A stretch of 64,000 bases of DNA from Clarkia xantiana subsp. parviflora (GCA_036873135.1 JAPTYO010000017.1:15872001-15936000); one strand, 5' to 3'. Positions 36,222 to 47,846 are shown, numbered from the stretch's first letter. The notes: generated from the letters alone by a model not told the origin. Made by a program: numbers and translations.

Positions 36222-36970
36222 TGATGGATATACGCCCAATTTGAACCCGTTGACTTCCGAATTGTTCCATTTTTATCACCCCGTTAATGATTGTAAATCG
36301 AAACTTCAACCCGAACACTTCGCGAAAACACCAACGGTCCGGACGAGGCCGAAGCGCTCGTCCGGCCAAGTTAGACTCACCTAGGTGAGGTCGGGTGGCC
36401 ACACCCGACCTCCCCTAGGGGAGATCGGGTGGACCAACCCGATCTCCCCTAGGAGGGGTTGGGTGGCCTCACCCAACCCCTACTCTTGGGGGTCGGATTT
36501 TCCTTCCCCCCAAGGGCCCCGGCACCATTCTCGGACTCCCATACTCAGTTTATTTCCGCCAACCTTCTCCGTATCCTAAGGTCTTAATTACGTGTTTAAA
36601 GGTTAATTAACTGTGTTTAAAGGTTAACGATGTCATTAAGCCACCTTAATGACACCGTTGCCTATAAATACAACACCTCCACTATTCATTGGATCATCTT
36701 GGCAAGTTGCATAATTTTGCTCTGACATCTCTCTAGCTTTATCTCTCTAAAACCATACTGACTTAGGCATCGGAGAGGGTTCATCAGGCACCACCCCCCC
36801 CCCTCTGTGCCTGGTACTGCCCCTCTTGCAGGGTGAGAAGAGAAGAGAAGCTAAGGACGGAAGGACACGAGCTAGGACAGCACAACCCGAGAGCATCGAA
36901 TCCGCAACATCTCCAGTGAGGAACGAGACTTGAGTCGACCGCCCGTTGACCCTAGACTCGGAACCTAACA
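36222..36970 (+). repeat. B1 3' LTR
   Basis: 749 bp, TGATGG to CCTAACA. Compared with the 5' LTR it has one extra palindromic unit (three instead of two, around 36385-36485), a 5-bp contraction in the GAGAA stretch, and about four substitutions. The hairpin is at 36632-36653, followed by TATAAATA. Followed by the AGTTC duplication at 36971-36975. Confidence 0.92.
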
Positions 36971-38361
36971 AGTTCCGTCGGGTGGTTGACCTGGATGTTT
37001 CTCACTCTTCTGAGGAGGTGAGCGAGGGTCAGCCCCTAGTTCGTCGTCGGGGGGTAAGGCAGACCCCGTTGGAGCCGACACCCGAAGGGTTGCCTCCATC
37101 TTCCCCGGCACAACAGCATTCGCCGGTCTTGAGCCTGACTCCCGAAGGGACGACGGGTTCTCACGGCGGCTCGGAGGCGCGCACCTCCGACCCTCAGGTC
37201 ATCTTTCCTCCTCTCCCCTTAGACGGGAGCTTTTATCAGCTTTATACCCCCGACCAGGCGGCGGCTCCCTGGACCCCGATCGAGTCATTGCGGGAGGTCC
37301 CACTGCGTCGGGACAATGTATCACCGGAACTGGGTCTGCACCTGCTCGCAGGTTCAGTTCCGCCGTCTATGAAGCTTCCGCTCTCCTTGGCTCAAGAGGA
37401 CATCCACGCGGACATTCGCAACATGGCCATTCGTCGTGTGGAGGTAAGGCTTCCTGTTTTTAAACTTAGTATATGATGTAAAATATTCTCATGTACTAAC
37501 ATCTTCCTTTCTTTTCCACAGGAAATGGCGGACCAGCACCGCTGTTTCGGGTACATCCTGGCCCTGGAGGAGGCCCTGAAGCAGGAGCGAGCCAAGGCGG
37601 CCCCCGAGGTCCAGACCAAGCTCAAGGAGGATCTGGCTGCCTCCGAATCGTCGAGGGGTAAGTTGGTTAAGGAGCAGGCCCTCCTTAACTAGAAGACTCG
37701 GGACCTCCTGAGGCAGGTCCACGACTTTGAGAGGTTGCTGAAGCAGGAGCGTCAAAATCTCAATGAAGAGCAGCAGGGGAGCGCGGAAGATCGGGACAGG
37801 CTTGTCCTCGAGAAGAAGGCCCTTGAGGACGCCAAGGCGGGGCTGGAAGCTGAGAAGGTCCTTCTCACCAACCGGTCCCAACAGATGGAGCGGGAGATTT
37901 TCGAGTTCCCCGCCAAGCTGGCTGAAGCTGAGGCCAAGGGTCGGGAAGATTATCGGGGCTCTGAGGCTTTCCAAGTGGACGCGGTGAAGTTCTGTACGGC
38001 GGAGGTGGAGACCACTTTGCTTAATGCTGTCGAGGAGCTCTATCTGGAGTATGGTGGTGTCATCGACTTCACCAAGTCTCAGACTCTCGCCCCCTTCGCG
38101 GAGAGATATTTCAACCTTTCCGAGGAGAGCGACGGGGCCAACACCCCGAGGGGGCTGCGGGTGCTGAAGGCACGGTGGAGCCTCCAAGTGCAGACCTCCT
38201 GACAACTGATCCCCCCGATGATCGACCCTTCAGCGGCTGACCTCCAAGTGTCCGATCCTCCCGCGGCCAATCTTCCAGAATCCGATCCTCCGACCGCGGA
38301 GCCTTCTGCCACAGACCTCGTGGACCTTGCTCCCCTCGACGCTGCCAAGGATCAAGCTTAA
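36971..38361 (+). pseudogene. A3 extra ORF, 3' part, after B1
   Basis: Continuation of the gene broken at 27594, starting with the AGTTC duplication. One exon (to 37443) contains VVDLDVSHSSEE, LVRRRGVRQTPLEPTPEG and LPLDGSFYQLYTPDQ. A 78-bp intron (37444-37521, GTAAGG to CACAG) has the same size and position as in A2. The last exon (37522-38361) starts EMADQHRCFGYILALEE, then the coiled coil and the acidic tail, stop TAA 38359-38361. Lesions are TAG for CAG at 37690-37692 and a 1-bp C loss near 38146. It provides the reference for where the array junction cuts: four codons into this last exon. Confidence 0.8.
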
Positions 38362-38904
38362 TCACTTTATTTTCTAATCCTTGTAATTTCCTTCTTTTGT
38401 TGTGAACCTTTCAGGCTTTTATAATATCAATCCCTTTTGGTTCCGATTATCGCTATACCACTTAAGGTGAATTACCTGCGCCACTTAAGGCGATTTGATC
38501 ATACCACTTAGAGTGATTTGATACGTCACTTAAGACAGTTTTCCCACACCACTTAAGGCGATTTAATCGTATCGCTGCCACTTAAGTCGATTACACCACT
38601 TAAGGTAATTTAATCACACCACTTAAGGCGGAACCACGCCACTTAAGGCGATTTAGTTACACCACTTAAGGCGATTTATCCACGCCACTTAAGGCGAAAC
38701 TACGCCACTTAAGGCGGAACTATGCCACTTAAGGCGGAACCACGCCACTTAAGGCGATTTAGCTACATCACTTAAGGCGATTTAATCGGAAGCAACCTCT
38801 TTACTCATTGATGGCTCAAAACCTGTTTACATCGAATCAAAACGATAAACAACTTGCACCACTGAAGGCGACTTCGATAAATAACTTGCACCACTGAAGG
38901 CGAC
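38362..38904 (-). repeat. A3 3' short-repeat zone (reverse orientation)
   Basis: Reverse complement of the repeats seen in A2: CCACTTAAGGCG units (about 38455-38785) and then TTGCACCACTGAAGGCGAC units up to 38904. There B3 is inserted inside a repeat. The zone resumes at 55504 with GCGACTTCGATAAATAACTT. Confidence 0.85.
38900..38904. repeat. Target-site duplication of B3 (left copy)
   Basis: GCGAC at 38900-38904 and at 55504-55508 flanks B3 exactly, and the A3 repeat pattern is continuous when B3 is excised. Confidence 0.9.
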
Positions 38905-39821
38905 TGTTAGGTTATATAGTCTAGGTCAACGGGTCGTCAATCTAGAATTTATCTCCCACTAATGAAATGTCGGGTTCAGTGTTCCTAGGGCTAGTCGTTC
39001 TGATCCATGCCCTTCTGCCCCCTTGGGGTAGTCGTTCTGATATATGTCCTTCTCTTCTCTCCTTCTGACCTCCTTTCCTTCTCTCCTTCTGACCCCCTGA
39101 GGCTTGTATTTCTTACCCCCTGGGGCTTGTCCTTCTGCTCTATGCTCTTCTGCTTCCTTGGCTCTCCTCCTTGCCACCCTGCAAGAGGGGCAATACCAGG
39201 CACAGAGGGGGGGGGGTGGTGCCTGATGAACCCTCTCCGATGCCTAAGTTAGTATGGTTTTAGAGAGATAAAGCTAGAGAGATGTCAGAGAAAAATTATG
39301 CAACTTGCCAAGATGATCAAATGAATAGTGAAGGTGGGGAATTTATAGGCAACGGTGTCATTAAGGTGGCTTAATGACATCGTTAATCTTTAAACACAGT
39401 TAATTAACCTTTAAACACATAATTAAGACCTTAGGATACGGAGAAGGTAGGCGGAATAAACCGAGTATGGGAGTCCAAGAATGGTGTTGGGGCCCTTGGG
39501 GGGAAGGGAAATCCGACCCCCAAGGGTAGGGGTTGGGTGAGGCCACCCAACCCCTCCTAGGGGGAATGGGGTTGGCCAACCCTATCCCCCCTAGGGAAGA
39601 TCGGGTTGGCCGACCCGATCTCCCCTAGGGGAGGTCGGGTGTGGCCACCCAACCTCGCCTAGGTGAGTTTGACTCGGCCGGACGAGCGCTTCGGCCTCGT
39701 CCGGGCCGTTGGTGTTCTCGCGAAGTGTTCGGGTTGAAGTTTCGATTTACAATCATTAACGGGGTGATAAAAATGAAACGATTCGGAGGTCAACGGGTTC
39801 AAATTGGGCGTATATCCATCA
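38905..39821 (-). repeat. B3 3' LTR
   Basis: 917 bp, TGTTAGG to CATCA as read on the plus strand (reverse of TGATGG..CCTAACA). It contains four palindromic units (about 39531-39665), the hairpin at 39357-39378 with TATAAATT beside it in reverse, and a CCTTCTC-rich stretch near 39040-39100. The first 240 bp on the plus strand differ from B1 LTRs, so B3 is a distinct subfamily. Confidence 0.9.
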
Positions 39822-40560
39822 CATGCCCCCGAGTCAACCAATGGCTTGACCCTTGATTGACTCTATTTTAGGATGGTAAGACACGCGCAATTTGAAGCCG
39901 GGGTTTTACCTTTCGTCTGAATGCTTACTTACCCATGGATGTGTGCCTCTGACTCTGCCCCCTGCCTTATGAGATAGAGGAATTGTAAACGTCAGAATAG
40001 CACGGACACGCGTCCAAGCACGCGTCCGACTGAGGTGGAAATAATAAATCTATCCTTGCCACGGGCACATACTCGAAAAATACATGCTCGCATAGGAATG
40101 CAATACGAATACAGCTAGGCGATTCATACTTCAATTTCATGCCGGGATTCATCTAAATGAAGAAAAATTTCAATTTTGGCCCAAAATTTTTCTAAGTATG
40201 GGATACTAGAAAATATGCCTATAGGATGTTAACTAGGAGTGAACATGGACATATCATGAACATGAGGATGTGTACTAGCATACATGCAAGTAGGAACATA
40301 AGGATGGGGGTGAGTATAGACATGCTGCGATTGTAGTCATGAATGTATGCATAAATATATGGCGGCCATGTGCATGGATGTCTAAATGTTTGAACACATG
40401 GGAGTGTGTACGTGGGCATGCATATGAGTGCAAGCATGAACATGTATGTATGTATGGACGGGTTGTGAGTATAAGCATGAGTGATGACATTGATGTACCT
40501 GTAGATGTTAATCATGAATATGAGCATAAGTGCAAAGGTGAGAGTATAGACCTCTCCTTT
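39822..40560 (-). other. B3 non-coding region next to 3' LTR
   Basis: Begins CATGCCCCCGAGTC, the reverse of the B1 G-rich tract. The first 330 bp resemble B1 35900-36221 reversed. The remainder (about 40240-40560) is rich in CATG and ATGTATG steps, simple-sequence-like. No gene is supported. Confidence 0.55.
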
Positions 40561-41753
40561 ACCTGAGGGTGAGAACTCTGCCACTCAATGGGACACAACG
40601 TTCCGCCTCCCTCGTACTAGCGTGGGCATTGTCCATTAACCTCGACCTTCGGCATGTTTCATTCGTTGGAGCGTGTGTATAGCTCTTGACCTTTACCCTG
40701 CAATTTGTTCCCCATAAAAGTGAGGGTGAAAGAGCTTACAAGCTTTCTTCTTACCGCCGCGAGCGAAGGGGTCTATTGACATGTGTTAAGGGTTGACCCT
40801 TCCTTCGGATGTGCTGGAGCGTTGCTCCATTTGGGGAAACTAAAAGTTCACCCTCTTCCCTTGGTGTTAAGGTTGCCCCCGTAGTAGGCGTATCTCGCCC
40901 CTCCATGAGTAAGGGTCGATCTTTGCGTTGGTTGCTCGTATAGATGACTCACTTTTGGGAAGCTTTCTTCTTCAGACAGGGAGACCGTTGAATCGGATGA
41001 GAGGGAAGAACCCTCTAGTTCTGCTTATCAGGCCAAGAAATTTTCTAAGTCAGGGATGGCTGCTAATGCTTCCAGTATGTTCTTTTTCCCTTCTCTTTTC
41101 TTTGTGATATATTTATGATTGTTCTTATGCTGCTTCCTTCTTGTTGTTAGAGCGTTCTTCCCTGGTTACCGAATGGTTCTTGTGGTGGGTGAGAGTTCAA
41201 GTCAATCTAAATCCAAGGCGCGGAAACCTGACTCTGAGGTCGGGCCCTCGGCTGCCAAGGAGAAGGAAACCGCGAGAGGCTCTCCTTCAAGTGCCCCCTG
41301 GCTGACTCCCTCCCATGATAAGGAGGTAGTGGTTGAAGAGGCGCCCTCTTTGCTTGACAAAAGGGAACAACCTGTGGCTGGCGATGGGGTGATCATAGGT
41401 CTTGATGTCTCTTCTCCATCCTCTGCCCCCCAGCCGAGGGACCGAGACTCAGGTTCATTTCATCTTCATGTAGATTTGACGACTTTCGAAGGTGTCTTTG
41501 GCTTTCCTATGGGTTATGTTATTAACCCGTGCGTTGAAAATTTTTCTTTTGGTGATGGGTGTGATCATCGCCTTTCGTTGAGGTTCCTTTCTCTTGCCAT
41601 GGCTCTGATTAAGATAGCGAATTCTTACTTGGGAGTTCGGTGGAGACTGTTCTTGAGTTAGCATCTACTAGTATCGTAGTTGTGATCGTTGTGGGGATCG
41701 TTTTGTTATATGCCCTCAATAGTGCTTGTGGTGATTCTTTGCTTCATGGTTGA
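40561..41753 (+). pseudogene. B3 antisense extra ORF candidate with C-terminal membrane-like segment
   Basis: Strand opposite to B3, in the place of an extra ORF. A stretch near 40976-41081 reads DRETVESDEREEPSSSAYQA. A branch-like T-rich run ending TTGTTAG (41143-41149) could be a 3' splice site. The following open stretch to 41661 is Ser/Glu/Lys-rich (GESSSQSKSKARKPDSE) and includes HVDLTTFEGVFGFPMGY. In another frame, 41643-41753 encodes ETVLELASTS, then IVVVIVVGIVLLY, then a stop. That hydrophobic run looks like a single membrane span. The frame change at about 41640 may be a mutation or a splice. Low confidence; no family recognised. Confidence 0.35.
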
Positions 41754-41989
41754 TTTCATGAGATATGGAGGTTGTCTTCATAATGAGGACGTCTCCTACC
41801 TAGTATCCCCCAGTGGGTTGAAATATAAGTGCCTACCTTTCATGAGCGTATGAAGAGTGTTGTTTCTCCCTTTTTCTTGAACCTCCTCCTAAGGCTGGCG
41901 TAGCATTTTGATGTTCGTGGTCGGGATGGTGTCTTTACAATGCATGTCTTTGACAGATGTTTTATGATGTGCTGCCATGATAATCACTT

Positions 41990-42185
41990 CGGGGTATGTG
42001 GACGTGATAGCCACTTCGTGACGTGTCGGAGTGATAGCCCTTCTGTAGTGTGTGGACATGATAGCCAGTTCAGTGTATGTGGACATGATAGCCACTTCAA
42101 GGTATGTGGACATGATAGCCACCTCAAGATATGTGGACATGATAGCCACTTCAGTGTATGTGGACATGATAGCCACATCACGATG
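41990..42185. repeat. 27-bp tandem repeat x7 in B3
   Basis: Repeats of GTGGACATGATAGCCACTTC plus 7 variable bases (CAGTGTAT, AAGGTAT, AAGATAT types). Both ends are more degenerate. Confined to B3; not seen in B1 or B2. Confidence 0.85.
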
Positions 42186-42829
42186 TATGGAGTTGTGCTT
42201 TAGTATTCCTATCTCATTGGAGAGCCTTCATTGCTATAGTTGCCTTTTGCTTAGGCTATGTTTGTTGGGTTAGGTCCCGATGTCTCGTCTTGTCGGATGT
42301 TGTATCCTTTATGCTCTTTAGATGTCTCCTTCATGAGTTGTGCTTGACGATGTTCAAGTCTGATACGAGCATAGGTCACGCGAGGGCGACATGCAAGACC
42401 ATAACGTGTGTCAGAGGTTGATTTGTGCGGCTTGTGAGGCGATTCTCTTCTTGATGGGTCGAGTTTATTTTGAGAGTCTTGAACTTTGGATTTCATGTCT
42501 TTGCTATCCTCCTTGGTGGTGTTGGGTTCCTTTGAGATACTTCTCTTGACTTGTGCTATGGATGGTAGGATAACTCGCTACTTTTCATGATAACCTCTTG
42601 TGCTTCTGTGTATGATCCTTTGGTCATGGACTTCTCCTTTGTATATGCTTTCCTTTCCTTATCTTTCTTTTGTGCTTTTCTTCACATCATACCTGCTATC
42701 TCATCAAGAAAAAACATTATGTGTTCTTTATACAACTTTACTTTGCAATTGTTTTCTCATGGAATCCTTCTCAGTATGGTGCGATGATCTCTTCTAATAC
42801 CCTTTAAATGGTATATATGGTACTGTTAG
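42186..42829 (-). other. B3 spacer, no gene seen
   Basis: No supported gene. The last 240 bp are similar to the B1 spacer 33575-33800 in reverse. This aligns the B3 interior with the B1 layout of tandem repeats followed by the antisense ORF side. Confidence 0.45.
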
Positions 42830-43620
42830 ACCAAAGATACGCTCTTGGTGGGCGTCAAATCTGTTCACGAGACAGGCTCTCGGAGGGCACTTAACGTTTC
42901 ACAGGATAGGCTCCCGGAGGGCACAAGTTAGACCAAAGATACGCTCCTGGTTGGCGTCGAAAACTGTTCACGAGACAGGCTCTCGGAGGGCACTTAACGT
43001 TTCACAGGATAGGCTCCCGGAGGGCACAAGTTAGACAAAAGATACGCTCCTGGTTGGCGTCGAAACTGGTAGTTTGAAATCTACCTCAAGATACGCTCTT
43101 GGGGGCGTCGAATCTGGTAGTGTTTTTTCTACCTCAAGATACGCTCTTGGGGGCGTCGAATCTGGTAGGTTGCAAATCTACCTCAAGATACGCTCCTGGG
43201 GGCGTCGAAATTCGTAGTTTTTGGAAACCACTCTCAAGATACGCTCTTGGTGCGTCGAAGGTCGTAGTATAAAAACTACTCTCAAGATACGCTCTTGGGG
43301 GCGTCGAAGGTCGTAGTATGAACACTACTCTCAAGATACGCTCCTGGGGGCGTCGAAGTTCGTAGTTTTTGGAACTACTCTCAAGATACGCTCTTGGGGG
43401 CGTCGAAGGTCGTAGTATAAAAACTACTCTCAAGATACGATCTTGGGGGCGTCGAAGTTCGTAGTATAAAAACTACTCTCAAGATACGCTCTTGGGGGCG
43501 TCGAATCTGTTCGCGGGATAGGCTCCCGGAGGGCACAAGGTTCGTAGTTTTAGAACTACTCTCAAGATACGCTCTTGGGGGCGTCGAATGTGTTCGCGGG
43601 ATTGGCTCCCGGAGGGCTCA
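42830..43620 (-). repeat. B3 tandem repeats (reverse of B1 3' repeats)
   Basis: Reverse complement of the GACGCCCCCAAGAGCGTATC repeats: 103-bp higher-order copies first (GATACGCTCCTGGTTGGCGTC with AGGCTCCCGGAGGGCAC), then about ten 48-49-bp copies. It marks the position where pol should end upstream on the minus strand. Confidence 0.85.
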
Positions 43621-45371
43621 TAATATTACCTTATCTTGTGTCCCTTCTCATGTATGGTGCGTTTTTGGTATGCTTTTCGAGTCTTTACTTGACTTTTCCT
43701 TCTATGATATTGCCTGCTACCACGCTTTTTCTTCAATGTGGGGGATCACCTTTCGAGGGCGATGTTTGTGTGTTGCAAACTTAGGACGAGTTCGTGCATG
43801 GGGTTGAGGATGTTTTCCTCTTATGTGACCTCTTCTAGGAGAAGTGGTATTGATGGACTACCAAGCACTTATTCGTTTGGTGCCCCCCAAGTTGCTTGGT
43901 GGTCATACCGCCTTTCATATTTGGCCGCTGAAGGCCCCTCGTTCATTTTCTTGCTTGGGTACCTCTTATTCTCGGGGCTCCCTTGTCTGCTTGTTTGAAT
44001 GGGATGAGTGTCCCTTGTAGGATTTACTCTTTCTCGTGCTTGCTTGTTTCAGTCATAGGCGTGGTTTGGATAATGTCTTTGTCGGATGTATCTTTAGAGG
44101 TTGGGTGGAGAGCTTTTGCTTTGGGTGGGTGGGGGTGATTTTCATTCTCTTGATAACCAGGATGCGGCAGTGTTTGTATCCTAGGGGTGCTTGTAAATTC
44201 TTTCCCCCCCTTCTTTGTGTTTTAGGTTGAAAAGCTCTATCATAGAATGGTGTCTTGAGTTGTGAATCTCGTAGGTGTGTTTCAGTCTAGTCAATCTAAT
44301 CCATGCTCTTTGCTCGTGCATGGGGGGGTCTGACCGGGCTGTGATAATCTTCTTGGAGTGTTGTGGCACTTAGTGTGGTTTGCCTTTTCCTTCACATTGG
44401 AGTATTCTTCAATGCCTTTAGGGGGTGTCACATTGGTCATGCTCCTCCCACCTTGAATCTTGATTATAGACTTCCTTTGAATTAGGACTTGAACTTAAAA
44501 AGGATGTCTTCCTCTAGGTTTGCAGGTGATGTTCCATGATTTTCCATGGGTTTGTCCCCGTATTGGCTATTCCTTGCTGGATAGCTTCATTAGAGGCTGC
44601 ATTTGTATTGCGTACGTATACGTGTTTGAGGTGTGTTGAGCTGACAAGTCCCTCCTTTTTTGTTTTGTCATAACCTTCATTCATCATGTATTCGGCGTAT
44701 GGTCTAAAGGCGGGATAATTTTCTAGTGCCCCTTTTATCGGGGTTCTCCTCTTGATGGGATGCCAGAGTCAAATGTCTTATCATTTGCAGACAAGGTGGT
44801 TGATCGGGACGTGCATCTAGTGTGAAGGTCGATCTTGAAACCTTACTCCCCAAGCTTTTGAGCTCTTCTTTGGTTGATCTTGTAGAACTATTATCCTGCC
44901 CTAGGGCTCTTGATAGGAGATGTATCTCCTTTTTCATACTCTAGTTGTTGCACTGTCTCTTTTGCTAATCTTGCATCTTTAGAGTTTCTCTCTTGGTGCA
45001 TGACTTCAATGACAGGATTTTCTACCGATGTTTATTCTATTAGGACTTGTATCCTTGGTTGCCTTCCTTTCTTGTGAGATGGCGAAGGAGTGTTTACGAA
45101 CACTCCAATGTGTTCTGCTTGGTAGAGGTATGCGCCTAATCTTTATGGCGCTGCCTTGAATCTTCGTGTACCTATCTTTGATGAACATGTTATTCATTGC
45201 ATATATAACACGGAGTCCAAGGATCTCCGGGTTAGGATCATATTTTGAGAACAGAGACATAGTAATCTATTAGATAACCTCTTTATCTACGGAGTTTATT
45301 TTTGCAAGGATAAATGCAAGGATACTTGTAAGGATACTTGTAAGGATATGTGTTCCATCCTTATTCCTGGT
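43621..45371 (-). other. B3 interior where pol is expected; none recognisable
   Basis: On the minus strand this should encode RT to integrase. Only short open stretches exist (44369-44181, 44937-44704 and 45260-45006), with no YVDD, TDGSS, HHCC or SDNG motif in any frame I read. The stretch is also far shorter than a pol gene (about 1.75 kb against 3.3 kb). I conclude pol was deleted or replaced, and the rest has decayed. Confidence 0.5.
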
Positions 45372-45660
45372 TCATTTGCAGTGCCGTGTCCCTAATGGGT
45401 GTGTTGATGTTCTGACCACCTTTACTAGTAGGGGGTCCTTTGGTATTAGGTATGCCTGACTCTTCCCTAGTATCATCAATGGTTGGCCATGGTAGATGTC
45501 TGATGGACTCCCTTCATGCACTATGGTTCTCTTCATGTCAAAGTTGGTGATTCCCTCTCTTATGACTAATATATCATTGTGTGGAAATACTATGTTTTCC
45601 ATATCCCTTTTTAAAAGCTTGATGATGGTGTCACCATTCTTCCTTTGCTAGGCTTTGTGT
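45372..45660 (-). pseudogene. B3 protease remnant, catalytic Asp replaced by His
   Basis: The minus-strand frame reads FPHNDILVIREGITNFDMKR, then TIVHEGSPSDI, then a region ending THPLGTRH. The Tat protease pattern is PHxDxLVI..., then LVDxGSSxxI, then STHPLGT. The similarity is clear and covers about 75 residues. The catalytic Asp of DxGSS is His here and the second Ser is Pro, so it cannot act as an aspartic protease. Upstream and downstream frames are broken. Confidence 0.6.
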
Positions 45661-47325
45661 CCTTGAGCGTTTTAGATGGAAGTGTATTCCATTACCTGGG
45701 ATGAGCTTACTAGGTGAAATCATAAAAATCTGCTGGAGGTGTTTGTCTCTGATGGTGGGTGTTGCCCATGTGATATGGTTTCCTCCATTTTTGGAGGGGT
45801 GTGTTCGCGGCTACCACCTCTCATGCTAATGGGCGTTTGTGGGGAGGGCATGTTGTGACTGGTGCCCTCCTTGCATACCAATGCCCGATGGGATCCTTTG
45901 ACGGACTTGGCCCTAGGATACTTAGTGGAAGGTTATAGTAGGGGTAATCCTTTGTGACTTTCATGGTAGTTCCTCTATAGGATGTTGAGAGTGCTCAACT
46001 TATTTTTGTAAGTGAGCCTTCCATCTTGTGATCTTTCCCATAAACTTGACCTTATAGGTGCCTTTTTAGATTGAGAAATCTATTCCTTGTGTATCTCTTG
46101 GATGGCGGCGGCGTTTTATGGACTCTTCTAGTAGTCCACCTGTGTATATATATATCACGGCGCCCGAAGGCGTCCGGTATGGTCATTCTTGGAAAACATG
46201 TTGATATCAAGTATCAAAATTTACCCCTTTTAGGGAGTTGACTTGTTATGCAGTTAAATTAAATAAGAGGATATGGGAAGGATATGAGTGTGGGGTGTTG
46301 ATACCCCTTGCTTCCTTGGTAATGTAGCTGTCTTCCTCCAGTAGTCTGTGTGTATTCCTTCCACTTGAGGAATATAAGGTCGCATCATTGCAAGGCTGAC
46401 TAGGTGGAGGTGTATCCTTCATGTATGCTATGTGTGATCTCACTTCACTATGTCTCTCCATGAGACTTCCCATTGTAGTAGCTATGTACTAACATGGTGT
46501 GGTACTCTATGAGTCCCCTGTTCAAATTCTTGTCTTTTCGACTGCTCCCCTGTCCTAGGGCGATGTGTGCCAAGGGTTGTAATGCATGAGGGGTTTAGAC
46601 CTGTTGTGCTGTATCATGGGTAGGTGGTTGCCTTGTTGTGTTGTTGGGACTATGTCCCTCCCTTTGAGCTTTCCTTGGTATGTCCCTTAGTCATGTTTGT
46701 GGTGATACGGACTGTATGTGTACATTACCAGGGTAGATGTTGGAACTCCTATATCCTTGTTGGTCTGGCATGTATGTCCTCCCTTAGTGCGGTGTATGTC
46801 CCTGTTGGGGCACTTGGTTGAATTCATGCCTCCTTGGAGGTCTTGCCTGTCTATCTGCCCCTAGAGGGGTGTATGCCCTGGCATCCTGTTGTGTCTGTTA
46901 CTGCCTTGGAGGCACAAATTGCTGCCTTCCCTCTGGGTGTGGCCTTTGGTTGTTATTCTTTTGGGTCAGTATTCCATATGTATATCCTTGAGGTTGCGCC
47001 TCATAGTAGTATCCCTGTGGGGGTGCCGTGTATTGGGATGGCACTCCTTGTTGCCCCCCTGTCCCTGTGGCTTCCTAGTCAATGGAGTTGAAGCTGTGGA
47101 AGCCTCCTAGCTAGCTGGGCGTGAAGGTTCTCCTCCCTGCTTGTTAGGCTGGGGTGCCTGTGGGGTTACCTGAGACTCTGGGTGTGCACACTGTTTCTCT
47201 GGGTTAGGCAGCCTTGCTGGAGGTATAGGCTGTCTTTCTTGCCTATTGCCCCGAGGTGGGCGATTATCTCTAGACACTAAGTTGTTCGTCTTCGCTCTCG
47301 TGATTGTCAGGCTTTCTGTTCGAAG
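45661..47325 (-). pseudogene. B3 gag-position remnant, Gln/Pro-rich and broken
   Basis: Lies between the primer site and the protease remnant, where gag would be. Read on the minus strand, the first 240 bp are Pro/Gln/Arg-rich (PPRGNRQERQPIPPARLPNP), followed by a Gln- and Tyr-rich stretch with many stops. No capsid-like helix set and no CCHC knuckle were recognised. Origin as gag rests on position and composition only. Confidence 0.35.
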
Positions 47326-47341
47326 CCCACGGACGGCGCCA
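47326..47341 (-). other. B3 primer-binding site
   Basis: Reverse of TGGCGCCGTCCGTGGG, identical to B1, two bases inside the 5' LTR that begins at 47344. It fixes B3 on the minus strand. Confidence 0.7.
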
Positions 47342-47343
47342 AG

Positions 47344-47360
47344 TGTTAGGTTATAAAGTC
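47344..47360 (-). repeat. B3 5' LTR, small outer piece left of A1
   Basis: TGTTAGGTTATAAAGTC matches the start of the B3 3' LTR (38905-38921) with one difference. It is cut off from the rest of the LTR by A1. AAGTC (47356-47360) is the A1 target duplication. Confidence 0.9.
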
Positions 47361-47689
47361 TGATGGATTCAACTACAGCCGTCAGGCCCTTTAACGATGA
47401 GGAAATGACAGACAGGCCCACCAGGCCCCGAATGAAGGTCAAGATGACCTAGGAGAAGGGTCCCCACGAAGGGAGTCCCGATGATGAAAGGTCCCGACAG
47501 AGTCGGTCCCGACAGATGAGCTGGAAGCTCCCGATGAGAAGCCTTTAAGTAGGCCCCGATGACGAATCCCTGAGAACGATTGGCCCTGTCACGATGACGA
47601 GGGGCCCCGAGCGGTGACACAACGAGATAACTCTGGAGTCCCCGACGGGAGTCGGGACTCGTTATCAGAGGATAAAGCCAAGATATGCG

Positions 47690-47810
47690 GGGCGTGGCCG
47701 GGATACGCGGAACGTGGTTAAGATACACGGAGCGTGGCCGAGATACGCGGGGCATGGCTAAGATACGCGAGATCACGTACGAGATATGCGGGATACGGGC
47801 TAACCACCCC
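47690..47810 (+). promoter_or_regulatory. 20-bp tandem repeats upstream of A1 TATA box
   Basis: Six copies of a unit like AAGATACGCGGGGCGTGGCC end about 36 bp before the TATA box. They are identical in the 3' LTR (54131-54251) and mostly absent from the A2 LTR. Position and repetition suggest an enhancer-like block; this is an inference. Confidence 0.5.
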
Positions 47811-47846
47811 TAACGGTTCGCCAGGTACCTGAGGCATCTCTTTGCC

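Larger units (their letters stand above)
27595..36970 (+). mobile_element. B1: complete family-B LTR retrotransposon lacking gag
   Basis: 9376-bp element with two LTRs (721 and 749 bp), TGGCGCC primer site, a protease-to-integrase reading frame, tandem repeats, an antisense spliced ORF, a minisatellite and a G-rich tract before the 3' LTR. It is flanked by AGTTC. The LTRs differ at about four substitutions by eye, plus a whole 34-bp palindromic unit and small indels, so insertion is recent. Protease begins only about 50 bp after the LTR and no capsid or zinc-knuckle sequence exists. B2 has the same layout, so the gag loss is inherited and not local. It probably moved with Gag from another element. 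Confidence 0.92.

Noticed and set aside
36971..38361. Separate host gene with an intron and coiled coil
   Set aside because: It continues the frame broken at 27594 across a 5-bp duplication and matches the extra ORF of A2.
41889..42203. His/Ser-rich proteins encoded by the 27-bp repeat
   Set aside because: The repeat length is a multiple of three, which keeps frames open on both strands; nothing else supports coding.
46129..46175. Small structured RNA or tRNA near the TATATATA stretch
   Set aside because: No cloverleaf or other recognised RNA fold could be drawn; it appears to be simple AT sequence within decayed B3.
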